Part shown: positions 1 through 13,500 of the stretch, piece by piece
How positions within the stretch are numbered: position 1 is the stretch's first letter
Layout of the letters: the number at the start of each line of letters is the position of its first letter
From: Cladopsammia gracilis
Taxonomy: Eukaryota; Cnidaria; Anthozoa; Scleractinia; Dendrophylliidae
DNA: 64,000 nt
NCBI GenBank assembly: GCA_022457155.1
Contig: JAJGOT010000049.1
Coordinates: forward strand, 1,987,501 to 2,051,500
Direction: 5' to 3'
Program-made: the position numbers and the translations under genes
The notes under the pieces: generated by a model
What the model saw: only the letters and a program-made list of their open reading frames with translations
The model's database searches: none
What the model was told of the DNA's origin: nothing

Positions 1-47
1 AGTTTATATTTCTTTGCTTTTCACCACGTTTGGCTTTAATTCATTGC

Positions 48-1310
48 TTACTTAATAGCGGAGCACTCGCCGGGCCGAAGGCCCGGCTGCGCAGCCCCAT
101 ACTCATAGAACCTATGCCCGTCATTTTTCGTAGTCATAGCTAGCGGAATGTTTCGCGGGCGCGTCGGTCCGTCTGTGCCACGTCGTTGGGCATGGCTAGC
201 GGATTGTTTCGCGGGCGCGCATGTGTGCATGTGTGTCCTTTGGGCAGGGCTAATTCGCAGGCGCGTATGACGTGGCAAAACATGCGCGTATGACGCCATA
301 CGCCCGGCTACACAGCCGTCAGCTATGTAAACACTTTTTAAAGTTTTTAAAACGTTGGATCTTTCGCAGCGTTAGGCGAAACAGTAAAGTCGTTATTTCC
401 CTGCATTTTTTCGCGGTTTGCTACTCAAGACAGGGATACTAATTAAGGGATACTCAGAAGGCGCTTTAGTGGAAAAGAAGAGCTTTCAGGGATAAAATCT
501 TGCTTCGAGGAACTTCATTTTATCAATGCAGGAGCAATGCGGGGAGATGCCCTGTTTTTATTACGGATTTCAGAACCGAAGAAGCGAAGTTTTAACGAAT
601 TTCCAAGCAATCCAATGCTTTAAAGGTAAAATAAATCACATTTTTCGATGGGAATTTATGTTGATATCAATTTTTGATTGACTTTTCCTTTGTGTTCTCT
701 TAAGTTTTGGAGACATGTTTATGAAACGTTCAAATTAAGTCGTGTTGTTATCTTGGATTTCAACGAGGACAGCTCTGCCTTGATGCGCTATAAATGGTAC
801 GTGTTTTGCTTTTAAACATAAATTAATGGAGATTTGAATAAAATTTTTCGAAAGAAGATTGTGTTGTTCGTTATTATGTCTTTGTTCATTCGTTACATAG
901 ATTAAAAAGCGATTTTATGTAAACAAAACAAGACTTAGATTTTCTGTCTTCACTCGCGTCGCCTTATGCAAAAATGTTTGTGTATTTTTGCAATTTTGAT
1001 TTCCAAAATTGCTTTTGTTGTTGTTGTTGTTGTTGTTGTTGTTTCTCGGGCAATTTTTGACAAACAAAAACTGTATTTTATTCGGAAGGTAGTCGTATTA
1101 GTTATTCTAGACAGAGAAAAGTTGTTTTTGTGAACTTTTGTACGGTCTAAATGTACTGTGCAGACGATCGGGTAATACTGTTTTTGAGAATTGCTAAAAT
1201 TGAAAATAGCCCTTTCGTCAATCTTAATACTTGTGCTTCCAACCTTTCACCTTAGTTAAGTTTCACCTTAGTTAAGTTTGTTCAAAGTGCGACGCTGTTA
1301 GGCTTGGCCT
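48..1310 (+). repeat. 1.2-kb dispersed repeat, copy A
   Basis: Head GCGGAGCACTCGCC followed by the palindromic GGGCCGAAGGCCC and an 'actcatagaacctatgcccgtcatttttc' block; tail ends near 'gttaggcttggcctat'. Further copies lie at 7997-9125 (minus), 29520-30060 (minus, diverged), 39430-40075, 42945-44015 and 48215-50326. A (TTG)n microsatellite is embedded at about 1016-1042. No coding frame is conserved. The class is unknown. Confidence 0.75.
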
Positions 1311-1412
1311 ATCTATATATATTACTGTTAATAGTCTTTCCATCGGTGTAGAATTCTGTCCTTTCTTTTGATTCATGTTACTGATTAAATGCCTTGTTTA
1401 ATTATGTTGCAG

Positions 1413-1532
1413 TTATAGAAACATGCTCATCATCTCAGTTCACTTGCACAAGTGGAAGTTGCATTCCTCTAAGATGGCATTGTGATGGCGACAATGACTG
1501 TGGTGACTACTCTGATGAACGCGGTTGCGTAT
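1413..1532 (+). CDS. Exon 1 of window: LDLa module 1
   Basis: A 120-bp exon, phase 1-1, between acceptor TTGCAG and donor GTAAGT. Six cysteines in LDLa spacing (ETC..FTC..SC..HC..DC..GC) with the full calcium box [12 protein letters not shown]. The alternative donor GTATGT at 1529 would end in phase 0 and break the join to exon 2, so the 1532 end is preferred. Confidence 0.9.
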
Positions 1533-4500
1533 GTAAGTTGATGAGCATTCAAATCTGCAGCGCTGGACCAGTTCTTTAACTCCGAACAATGGACGTGTTC
1601 AAAACTGAGAAAAAACACAAATTTCAAACTCTAAAGCCCTGGAAAACGGACAGCGTCACTGAAAAGTTCAGCTAAAACCTCTCATTTAGGATATAATGAC
1701 TATAATGTGATCCACGCGCTAAAGCTGGAACCACATTCATTTACATAGCTGGAGACTTAACCTTAGGGCTCTGCTGACACCTTATGACAGTGCCATTTTC
1801 ACTTCCAAAAGAATTTTCCCAGCAAATAGGTGAAAGGTGGTCCAAAATTCCGAAACTGAATTTGCAAAAGGGAAACGTATGTACCATTTCATCCTCGGAG
1901 ACCCAGGGGCAGTTAGTGGGGGCATGGTAAAGGCGAGACGACGGGTAAAAAACATCAGCGGCAAACAAAAGTTGGAAATAAAGAGAAGATCCCCTGGAGA
2001 CAAAGTCTTACCAGGCCAGTTCCAAACAGCTCTATTAATGCTGCCTCCCGATTGAGCAGAAAAAATCCTTTGTATTATTCTGCCCAATCGGAGGCCAGCA
2101 GGTCTATAGTCCGTTTCGTGTGTTCTAATATGAAGGCTACATAAAAGCCAGTTCGTTTGCCAGATCTGTCTTACCTGTTCACCCAGAGTTTGCTCGAGGA
2201 AAGTTTCGGTTACAATTCTTCTCAAGCCCGAAAAAAGTAGGAAGATCGACTGCCATGCCCGCGAGGAAACGTCTGATTCTTTAGATTTGGATCGATCGCA
2301 TGCAGGTTATCTTAATACTAGTAGCGTGCTTTACACGAGTTTAAACTTAATTGCGTCTCGCCGATATGATCTGATGTTTACACTCTCATTTTTTCATGGG
2401 AACATCGATCGCTGTTTCCCGTAACCGAAACTTTGCCCAACACGAGTAATTTTTTAACACACTGACTAGACAGTACGGTGGCCCAAAAGGGCCACGCACA
2501 AAGAAAAAAGAAAACACAAATTAAAAAAAGAAAACACAAATTAAAGAAAGCAAAAACACAAACAAAAAAGCCAAACGCAAACAAAAAACAAAACGCAAAC
2601 AAAAAAGTACAACGCAAACAAAAAGGCACAACACAAACAAAAAACGAAACGCAAACAAAAAAGCACAATGAACAATGCAAACAAAAAAGAGTAGAAAACT
2701 GGGATGGACTGGTCGCTGGTTGTGCCTAAAAGGACAGCCGAGGAGTACTAGGAACGACTTTCCGATTCGGGCCGACTTCGGAAATTTTCGATTAAAAACC
2801 AATATGGCGGCCTAAATGCGATGAAACTCACAGTCAACGTTAGCGTTTAAGCTGAAAAGAAGCGTGGTTTTACGGTACATTTTACGAAGTTTGCGATTGT
2901 GACAATCTTTGAAGAATTTCTTGATCTTCTATGGCAAGCCATCCTTGTAGAAATGTCTGATTAAGCTGTCTTGTCCCGCTGGCCGGTATTACCCAAGAAA
3001 ATAGTACCGTCCAGCGGGACATCCTAAATTATAGCGGCATTTGTTTGCAGGTACATCACATCTGGCTTTTTATTGTTTTGGCTATTGTTCTCTTTTACTT
3101 GCTTTTTTGTTTGCGCTTCGTTTTTTGTTTGTGTTGTGCTTTTTTGTTTGCGTTTTGCCTTTTTGTTTGCGTTTGGCTTTTTTGTTTTCGTTTTGCTTTT
3201 TTTAATTTGTGTTTTCTTTTTTGTTTGTGTGTGGCCCTTTTGGGCCACCGTAAGACAGGTTTTATTGCCGAGCGATCGGCTAACTAGGCGTGCATCGCGT
3301 GCAGCAGCGATTCTTGCACTCATCCGTCATCATGTCATGTCCTTGGGCATCCTAGGTATTTGCGTTTGAGAAACAATCTTTTAAGCTTACATTAGTCATC
3401 ATGGCTGGAAATTTTAGCGAAGCGATTCGAAAGGCAATTGTTTCCTAATATAAACGAGCTTAAGCCAGAGCAGACAGTAGTTATCGAGAATATTGTTAAA
3501 TAAATTGTTGAATAAAATGGTAAAACGTGAAAAGTGAGACTTTTTCCAAACCAAGTGGCTAGAGCACCAAAAACACCCCTCCCACGAACAATATTCTCGA
3601 TAACAGCTTACTAATGTCGCTCGGCAAACCTGTCTGGCCAGTGCGTTAAAAAACTACTCGTGTTGGGGAAAGTTTCTCTTTCCTCGAGTAAAATCTTGGC
3701 GAAGAAGCAAGACATCTGGCGAATGAACTGGCCTTTGTTTAGCCTTCATATTAGGACAAACGAAAGGGACTATAGACCTGCTGGCCTCCGATTATAAGCA
3801 GAATAATACAAAGGATTTTTTCTGCCCAATCGGGAGGCGGCATTCATAGAGCTGTTTGGAACTAGACCGGTAAGACTTTGTCTCAAGGGGCCCTTCTCTT
3901 TCTTTCCAACTTTTCTCTGCCGCCGATTTATTTACCCGTCGTCTCGCCTTTTCTCCGAGGATGGTACCATTTCCACTTTACTTCCAGTGGTAGGCCTTAA
4001 CCAAAATTTTTCCCTAGAGCAGCATTTCAAGTAAAATTCAGTAAACGGAACATAACAGATCTTTTGAGTCCAATAATTATTACAGAAACGACAGTGAAGC
4101 AGGTGCGGATGCCCTGTATAAACTAATGGAAACAACCAAAGCCAACATACATTTTTGTTTCTATTGCACATGTGCTCGTAGACACCATGCTATCAACGGT
4201 TTCACAGTAAGTTTGTTAACCTTTAATTGTTTGTGCTAACCTGAAGTTTATTAACCAGAAGTTTGTTAACAGGAAGTAATTAACAATAAGACCGCCAACA
4301 CCATAATGACAGCTGTAACAATGATGTAATCACCAGGCAACCGGAAAGAGATTGCATATCAAAATCGCTAATAGGTTAAATAAAATAGCACGAGACCAGA
4401 ATCATGCAAAGACCTTTCCACCCTTTTCCACAGACTAAATTCTGCAAAAGCTGACATGTCGAACATTGAAACCTCTGAACCTTTAAGTATTTTGTTCTTT

Positions 4501-7500
4501 TAAGATATTAAATTGATGGAAAATTGGGCAAAAAAGATCAGCAAGACGATAATTAAGGCATGCGTGACGGCTGGGTGGGTTAAGAATATCATTGCTATCC
4601 ACCAGGTGATCTAGTAGAGTTACTCTTTAACAGGTTGACCACAAAATTTCAAAAGAAGAAAGGTCGAATTAAGTGTACAGTTGTCATCCAAAAATTTAGC
4701 AGCATGCAATGGACACATGCCCAAGCCTATTTTTATATTCATATTTCAACGCAATTCAGAATCTACATTTATAGCATTCTTTTATAGATACAACCCCAAC
4801 TACTGTTCCTACTACGAAGTGGACAAGGCCTGTAAGCTGCCGCTCATATGAATTTACTTGCCACAATGGTTACTGCATTTACCAATGGGATGTTTGCGAT
4901 GGCTCGAATGACTGTGGAGACAATTCAGATGAGTGGTTTTGTGGTATGTTTTACTTTCCTGTTTTTTAAAGAAGTGACATCTCTATTATTGGTCCATCTT
5001 TAGATCTAAAAATGTCTTTATCTTAACTGAGTTACGGAACATGTTTTTCCCTTTCCCACAAATTGAAGGTAGAAGGGAACAGGATCGGTATTTAATAGTA
5101 TTTGCAGTAAATGGCTAGTAAGAGATGTTTATTGTTTTTCTAATCAAAGCTGTTTGCAAGTTGTTTTGTAATTATTCGACGAAAGACGTTTCCTTGCAGA
5201 GAAAGATAACTTGTTTGTTTGTTAATGCTGAATTTGGACGTTAGAGCGCCCACAGAAAATTGTCAAATCAATGCTTTTTGATTCGCTGGTTTCTTTAAGC
5301 CGGGTAGAATTTTCTTACAGTAAATCTCATTGATCACAAAGTATACACACATCACTTCATAGTTGGTTCGGTTGTATGATTTGTATTCACTTAATGTGTC
5401 TTGTGAGAGATCAGGAAACCTGCTCGCAAGCTCCTTCTCAATTCGTTTGTGATGTTTCACAAGACAATCCTTGAATAAAAATCGACGTGCTCACCAACCA
5501 CAAAGCACAATGTAATCTATAAATATTATTCATAATATTGATATGATGCCCTCCCTTTAATTCTTGTTCAGGTACAACACCTTCTGCTGGAAATGCGACC
5601 AGTTCGCCCAGTCCATGCCATTACTGGGAGTTCTCTTGTTCCAACGGACGGTGTGTCAACGATGCGTACAGGTGCAATGGACAAGATAACTGTGGAGATG
5701 GAAGCGATGAGAGAGGATGTTGTAAGTTGTATGTTGTTCCCTTTCAATAGCTTAGTTTAGTGATCCAACGTACTATGAACACTTTTGTGGTCTTTAACAT
5801 GGAGTGGTGATAATGAAAAGAAGCAATACTAAGTTAAGTATGAAGCTGGAGAAATAAAACTCAGGACTTGTTTCCTCATTCAGTTTAACAGCTAGTATTT
5901 TATTTAAGAGCTACTCATTAAAAAAATCGAGTAATTGTCAGCAGGTCTTTAAAAATTGTCAAGTTTACCTATTTTTAGCTCACAAGTAGCAATTAGTGAG
6001 AAAAGAAAACAGACAGTTTGTTTTTGACAGAAGTGCTTTAGGTCGGAGAACAAATTGACCTTGTGAGGTTGGGAAGTTTGGGAAGCTCAGTACTATAAAT
6101 TAACACCTTCCTTGGACACTTTCTGTCATTAGAGAAACGGCTATAGCGAAATTTGTAGCCAAAAAAAGCCAAAACGAAAAGCAGGTTAGGATTATAAGTT
6201 CTAAAACTCATTAATAATTCATAAGTGACCATCCAATAAATGATACACATTCAGGTCAGGTGAATCAATCTTGATACCCGATGTAACACCAGATCAAGAT
6301 CTTTAGGGTTTTGATTTCAGTTCAAATCCGTGTTTGATCTCAAATCAAACATTTGAATATTAATGGTTTTGCAACAATACATGTTATTTCACTCAATTTT
6401 ATAATTACATTCGGAACCTATTATTCCTTTATTGTGTACCATCTTTCGATTCCGAGTCCAATGCTCGGTGAAACAAAGTAAACCTTCAAAACAATATCTG
6501 AGTATTATAACTGGAACTTCAACATGACATCGACATTTTAATTTAAAAACAAAATGGACCATTTTTCTCACCTTCGGTCGCCATTATCAAGAGGATTTAA
6601 TGCTTCGGCACTTTTTTCTCTTTTAGACAGCGTCGGATACCGCATATTATGCCATAAACAGTCTTCGGTGGACATCTCTCTCTCGACGTTTTGGCCACGT
6701 CCATGACAAATTTGCTAAGCCAATAATTCAAACTCAGTGCGTCCATTTCTTCGATACGAGCAGAAAGCGACATAATCTTGTGTAAATCATAGTCCTTAAA
6801 CATTCCTCCCGACTCTCAGAGAACGGGAACTTGAACCGTCCGAGTAGTTTGCCATTCGTTGAAAATGGATGTTACCCATTTGTTTTTTATATTTATTTGA
6901 CGGGGGAATAGCTTTATCGACTAGATATTCTTCTTCGACAACCGTTTTGGCCTCCCGACCGAGACGCTTCTGCTTCGCACATGGTCTCATACCAAATGGG
7001 GAAACACAACTAGCGCAATAAAATAATGCATGTGACGGCATTTGAAAAGGACAAAGCCAAAAAAACTAACACTGAATAATTCTGTATTGTTTCATTTGAG
7101 ACGCCAGATCAAAAACTCGTGCTTCGGGTTTCATTGTTTCTCGGTGTTTGGATGCCCCGATGAAACCCTCGCACTCGTTGTTGATCTATTACATAAACAT
7201 GTGCCATAACTTCAAATGTATGCATATTGATTTTATTAAAGTGCGGCGCCCAAAAGTGTGACCACTTTTAATTAATTCGCATTCTTTCGTGCTTATTACC
7301 CAATCAAATGAGAGCACTCTTAATTAATGCGCATTCTTTCGTGCACTAGCCAATCAGAAGCCGAAAAATTGGAAGAACGTTCCAGACTGACCTCGATCCA
7401 AGTGACATGCGATGTTGCTAGAAAGGCGAAAATATTGCTTCACAAATGGTTATTCTGCATATGTGAAACATTTATTGAAGTCAAATTTGGCGTAATGCGA

Positions 7501-10500
7501 ATTTTTGGTGGTGAACTCGGATGAATCGGCATCGTGTTGTGAGGAAATTTATTCCAGTCGATCCACCAGTCGACTGTAAGGTGTATAAAGTACATGGTAT
7601 GGCCAGTATAAATGCAGCCTTTGTAAAAGTTTCACTTGAAATTATTTGTGTAGTTTTTTGAATATTTTAGTGAAGTCGGGGCTCACTGCCGAAATTCACG
7701 TCTAATAAAAAAAGGCCCCCATGGTCTGTTTCAGTTCACAGCCTTGTTAGCCTCCCACGACCTTTGCATTTCCGGCTCGATTGAACCGTGAACAATTCGC
7801 ATCGTAAAATTTGTTTTCAAACCCAAAACCACCAAAGTTGACCAGTAATTCCGGCAGAAAAACGGTGAATATTTTACCTTTGCGATAACATCGTTTGTCG
7901 CATTAGGATCGGGTTGGCATATTGTAAAACATGGACTGGACTGGATTTGTAAAACATGGACTTGTAAAACAAGGATTTGTAAAACATGGATTTGTAATAT
8001 ATATAGTTAGCCTTAGCCTAACAGCGTCGCCCTTTGAAGAACCTCTGAACAAGCTTAACTAAGATGAAACGTAACTTAGGTGAAAGGTCGGAAGCACAAG
8101 AATTAAGATTGACGACCGGGCTATATTTCAATTTTTGCAATTCTCAAAAACAGCATTATCCGACCGTCTGCACAGTTCATTTAGACCGTACAAAAGTTCA
8201 CAAAAACAACTTTTTCTCCGTCTAGAATAACTATTACGACTATTTTCTGAATAAAATACAATTGTTGCTTGTCAAAAAATGCTTGAGAAAGTGATTTGGA
8301 AATCAAAATTGCAAAAATACACAAACATATTTACACAAGGCGACGCGAGTATAAAATCTAAGTTTTGTTTTGTTTACATAAAATCGCTTTTCAATCTATG
8401 CAATGAATGAACAAACACATAAAAATGGATAACACAACCTTCTTTCGAAAAAATTCATTCAAATCTCCATTAGTTTATGTTAAAAAGCATAACGCGTACC
8501 ATTTTATATAGCGCATCAAGCTGCCTTCGATGAAATTCAAGAAATCGATACAACTGAAGTTAAGCTCGTTTTAATTAAAATAATTCTCCAAAACTACACA
8601 AGAACAGAAAGAAAAAGTCAATCACAGATTGATATCAACATAAATTCCCATCGAAAAATGTAATCTGTTCAGTTTACCTTTGAGTCCCTCGCTTGCTTGT
8701 TTAATAATTCTCTCGCATTGAAATGAAGTTCCTCGAAGCAAGATTTTATCCCAGAAAGCTCTTCTTTTTCTACTAAAGCGGCTTCTGAGTATCCCTCAAT
8801 TAGTATCCCTGTCTTGGGTAGCAAACCGCGAAAAAATGCAGAGAAATAACGACTTTACTTGTCCGCTAAACACTGACAAGCGAAAGATCCAAACTTTTTA
8901 AAACATGTTTACCGAGCTGACGGCTGTGTAGCCGCGCGAAAAACAAAGCCTCAAAGATCCCGGATGTTGATGACGTCGTACGCGCATGTTTAGCTCAAAG
9001 CGTACGGCGGGCGTTCGGCGGGCAGACAACGCGCCCGCGAAACATTCCGCTAGCCATGACCATGAAAAATGACGGGCATGGTTCTATGAGTATGGTGCTG
9101 CGCGGCCTGGCAAGTGCTCCGCTAAAACATGGATTGTCTGTGGCGCCGAGGTAGTTTTCTTCACTTCGAAAGTTCGCATCGAAAATATTTTCACGTCGAG
9201 GGACGCGGAAAACCTACTGCTTTTTTTACCGAAAGTTTAAGGTTGATGCCTCTTAAAACGAAACCTCCAGCGAGCCGAGAAGTGTTTGCATTTTGTGGGT
9301 TGTTCTGTCGGCTATCTGATTTGCATCGGGCATAATTAATGAGCTCCGCTGGCGGAGGACGTTTTCTCGGTTTCAGAAGTTTGCATAAAAAAAATTCGAC
9401 GGCCAGGGACGGCCTTCAACTTCCATGGAATATTTCACATAGATGCTGGCAAAAACGACTCCGCCGGCGAGCCGAGAAGTTTTGAGCTTTTTCTGTCATG
9501 TTCTGTTGTTTACAGTTACGGTCGACCGGTCACGCATCAACGGTAATAATATTCAAATGTCAACTGACAGTATCTGTATGTGGAAAAACATTACAAAGAA
9601 AAACTTCGAAGATAAATCTTAACTAGTAGACAATCTTATATACCTATTTATTTTCCATGGACGACGACCGAATTTCTGAGCCAAACCTTCTGAAGGTTCT
9701 CGTTTCTTGACAGCCGGCCTCGAGCCCTCGGCGGCGTTGCTTACAAAACTTATCAGTAACGATGGAAAATAAAAGAAAACATACAAAAACAAGACGCAAT
9801 GCCTTGACTATGAATTAAATATTTGAAAGAAATCATCTTGATGTTAATAGACGATACAGATTCCCCGATGTGAACGGCTTTTTGTAGGAATCAATCTTCC
9901 CTGCCTCAAAACGGTTTTTCGTGGACCATGGAATTCAAGAACTCGCGCAATGCATCACGGAAAGTGACAATGGGTCTTTAAGAAAGAATGTAAAGGCTAA
10001 GCTATGAAGTCTTTAAAATTTGTTTGCGATTTGCAGGAGTGACGTGCAGGCCCGTCAGCACTTTTTGACATATAATCTGTGACAACATCCGGAGGACAGA
10101 AAAAAATGAAATTAAAAAAGTCGAAAGAATACTATTTGTTTTCATTTTACAAAATCCATGTTTTACAAATCCATGTTTTACAAGTCCATGTTTTACAAAT
10201 CCATATTTTACAAATCCATGTTTTACAAATCCATGTTTTACAAGTCCATGTTTTATAAGTCCATGTTTTACAAGTCCATGTTTTACAAGTCCATGTTTTA
10301 CAAATCCATGTTTTACAAATCCATGTTTTACAAATCCATGTTTTCAAGTCCATGTTTTACAAGTCCATGTTTTACAAATCCATGTTTTACAAGTCCATGT
10401 TTTACAAGTCCATGTTTTACAAATCCATGTTTTACAAATCCATGTTTTCAAGTCCATGTTTTACAAGTCCATGTTTTACAAATCCATGTTTTACAAGTCC

Positions 10501-13500
10501 ATGTTTTACAAGTCCATGTTTTACAAGTCCATGTTTTACAAATCCATGTTTTACAAGTCCATGTTTTACAAATCCATGTTTTACAAATCCAGTCCATGTT
10601 TTGCAAATCCAGTCCAGTCCATATTTTACACTATGCCGATTGAGTTATGCTAGTACACGAAAGAATGCGCATTAATTAAAAGTACTCTCATTTGATCGGA
10701 TAATCGGCACGAAAGAATGCGAATTAATTAAAAGTGGTCACACTTTTGGGCGCCGCACTGTAACTATGCACACTTTGATCCGAAACATACCTTGGGATTG
10801 GCTTGGGTTTTCATGGTAGTCTTTCCAAGACATCGTCAAAGTTAGTAAACTTTGAGAAATATGACACTATTAATGTAATATTTAAATACAAAATTGGAAG
10901 TTAAAATAGTTTTTCATAACCTTTTCAAATATCTTACTTTCTGTGAATGTGTTCTGTCACTGTAGATGTAGCTTATCCTACAACATCAGTAAAGCCCACA
11001 CCTGCTCCACAATGTCCACCCGGATGGCTTCATTGCCAGCGGAATCCATCTAGTATCTGTATTAAGGATGAATGGCTGTGCAATGGAGTTATTAACTGCC
11101 CACAGCGTTGGGATGAAAATCCCCAGAACTGTCCAAGTAAGTGATTACACATTTTGGAGGTGTTTATTAGGGTTGTCTGCTTATGGAGTCTGCTAATGGA
11201 ACTCGGTGGATAGTGTGTTGGAAGATGTTCTTTCCTCTCATGTCGCAATCTGCTAATGTGACGAGTCTACATATTTGAGATGTCTTGCTGTGGGAAGGGC
11301 TCCACTTTTGGTAGCTGCCTCCCTGGTAGAGATGTTTTTTTATTATAAAGCTGTCTGTTCATGAGAGGTATCTGTGTTGGGATTTGTCACCTTATGAAAG
11401 GTGTTTGTCCATCATAGCTGTTTTCTTATGTGAAGTGTCTTCGTTTGGGAGGTGCCTGTCTGTGGGAGGTGTCATCTGTGTATGTTTACTGATGTGCCAG
11501 GTAATGGGCGTCATCTGCTTAAAGGAGACATTTTCTTATGATAGATGCCTTCCAATGGGAGGTGTCTGCTCAGGGAGGATTAGTTGCTGGATTACTTGCT
11601 TATTGGTAGTTGTCTGCTAATTGTGATTTTGTTTATTTTCAAGTTACCACAAGAAGACCTGTGACTTGTTCAAGTAGAGAATACCAGTGTGCTTCTGGTG
11701 GTGTTTGTGTTCCACAGAGTTCTATGTGCAATGGAGTGAGCGATTGTCCAGATGGCTCTGATGAAATTGGTTGTGGTAAGCAAATAACCATGTCAGTCCT
11801 TTTGAACAGTTTTTTTAACCTTGGCCTACACCACATTAAAATAGATCCAAATTAGACCTGTTTTCGAGCCTAATTCGTCAACCGGGATGGCAATCAGTTT
11901 GCAACTATTGCATCCTAAGCATCATGCATAAAGTGACTGGAATTGGTTATTCTAACAGAACTCTGGAGAGTACGCCTACAATAAACCATTTTTGTTGAAC
12001 GAGAGCTTCACACGAAACTTCAGCTCATAAGCCAGTGGCACTCTGCTGTTGGGAGGGAGATAAAGATAAATAACAATAATCTCTTATGACTCACAGCTCG
12101 TTGGACTTACACTGGTGGTGAATTTGTCATATGGTAATCAAACACTGCTTAGAACTGTTAAGACAAAAAACAGTTTTTGGTACTTTTGGCATTTTTAGCA
12201 TGTTCTTTTTAAAGCAATTAATAGATGAAATCTGTAAGTCATCATGACAACAACAGCATGGCTTTGCTTTTTCTGCAAGAAAGTTCATGCATTCAATATT
12301 TCCTCTCCTCTCCGCAAATCTTCGCCAAACTGTGTAAAAGTTGTTTATACTGTAACATTTTGGTTCAATATTTTGCAAAAGGAAAGCGCAATTTTCGTTG
12401 CAAGGAGGTTCCTTCGTCCAATGTTTCCTCTCCTGTCCGTTAATCTTTGCTAAACTGTGGAAAAGTTGTTTATACTGTAACATTTTGGTTCAATATTTGG
12501 CAAAAAGAAAGGGCAATGTGTACTTCCATTAATTCTGCACAGTACTGTAGTTGTCAATTCAATTTATGAAATGGTACGTAAACGCGCGGCGTGCAAACAT
12601 CAAGTTATGGATGCATGCAGGAGGTTGCTAAGCATGAAAGAAGCGTAGGTGTTAGCCGGGCAACTCTATCTTCTTTTAAAAGTGCTTAGCAAACCTAGTC
12701 CCAAGTGCACCCATAGCTCGATGGTTGTACAGCTGATTCGTTTACCATTTCTTTTGTAACATAATCAAAAGGGAAACACATAAATCTGCTTACAGGGAGT
12801 AGGAGAGTGACGAGTGTGGCAAATGTGTCGTCATGTGCGCGCGCTATCGCGTGTACAAATCCTTCTTTCCAAAGACTTCTCCTTAAAAAAAGTTTCTCGC
12901 TGATTAAGTAGTTTTTCGTCACAATGTGGATTGTCAAACCTTTTTTGTTAGCCTGAATGACTTGTATACTTCCTCTCACTATCAGGATAAAAACCTTTAC
13001 AAACTCTGCCGTAAAAACAATTTTTTACAGTAACTGTGCGAATTCTCGCGCGCTGATTGGCTTATTTTTATTATCAACATGAGTACAGACGGATAAAACG
13101 GTAAAACTGACGCCATCAGCGAAAGTTTTTCCAAACTTTTCAGCGCTGCGTTTTTCGTGGCGAGAATTCTTTCACAAATCCAGAATTATTCAATGAGAAA
13201 ATTGTCCATAATAAATGAGATGAACCTCAAGAAGCTAAAACACAACCTCAAAGCGGAAAGATGAAGATGTTTTTGAGAATCCAGACCTGAAAATTGGCGG
13301 TGAGCAGGATTATAGTGCTGTCGCTGAAATAAGCTTTACCGGAGGTGAACTGAACTGTGTTTCAACGGATTATTTGAGAACAATTTTAACCGGAATATAG
13401 GTTAGTTTCAAAATTCCAATTTTCTGTGTTTTTCTGACTTACTCTACTCAAACTTTTAATTTACGAGCCCGTGTTTCTCCGAATTATGGCGATGAAATTC

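Larger units (their letters stand above)
7239..10760. mobile_element. Composite block bounded by inverted repeats (AGTGCGGCGCCCAAAAGTG)
   Basis: The left end (7239-7350) and right end (about 10648-10760) are reverse complements. Each contains the CGGCGCCCAAAAGTGTGACC motif and two copies of 'ttaattaatkcgcattctttcgtgc'. TA dinucleotides flank the block (7237-7238, 10761-10762), compatible with a TA target. Inside are a short reverse-oriented piece of the 15-bp minisatellite (about 7927-7996), an inverted copy of the 1.2-kb repeat (7997-9125), short direct repeats around 9262 and 9447 ('gcgagccgagaagt') and the long minisatellite. No transposase frame is visible. It may be one element or nested insertions. 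Confidence 0.6.

Noticed and set aside
1529..1534. Exon 1 donor at 1529 (GTATGT)
   Set aside because: Would leave phase 0 and break the frame into exon 2; the GTAAGT at 1533 keeps the phase 1 pattern shared by all LDLa exons.
1782..2225. 147-codon minus-strand frame
   Set aside because: Lies in the left arm of the foldback element, is not preserved in the right arm and has no known domain.
2378..2802. Overlapping Lys-rich (+) and Phe/Cys-rich (-) open frames, mirrored at 3024-3369
   Set aside because: They arise from the A/C-rich reiterated tracts of the foldback element; low complexity, no start context, mirrored in the opposite arm.
10147..10627. CRISPR-like array
   Set aside because: Direct tandem units without spacers, in a eukaryotic intron. 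The same applies to the arrays at 33.6, 35.8 and 58.7 kb.
10147..10675. Open frames with reiterated MFYKS-type peptides
   Set aside because: A 15-bp period keeps all frames open; it is a minisatellite in an intron.
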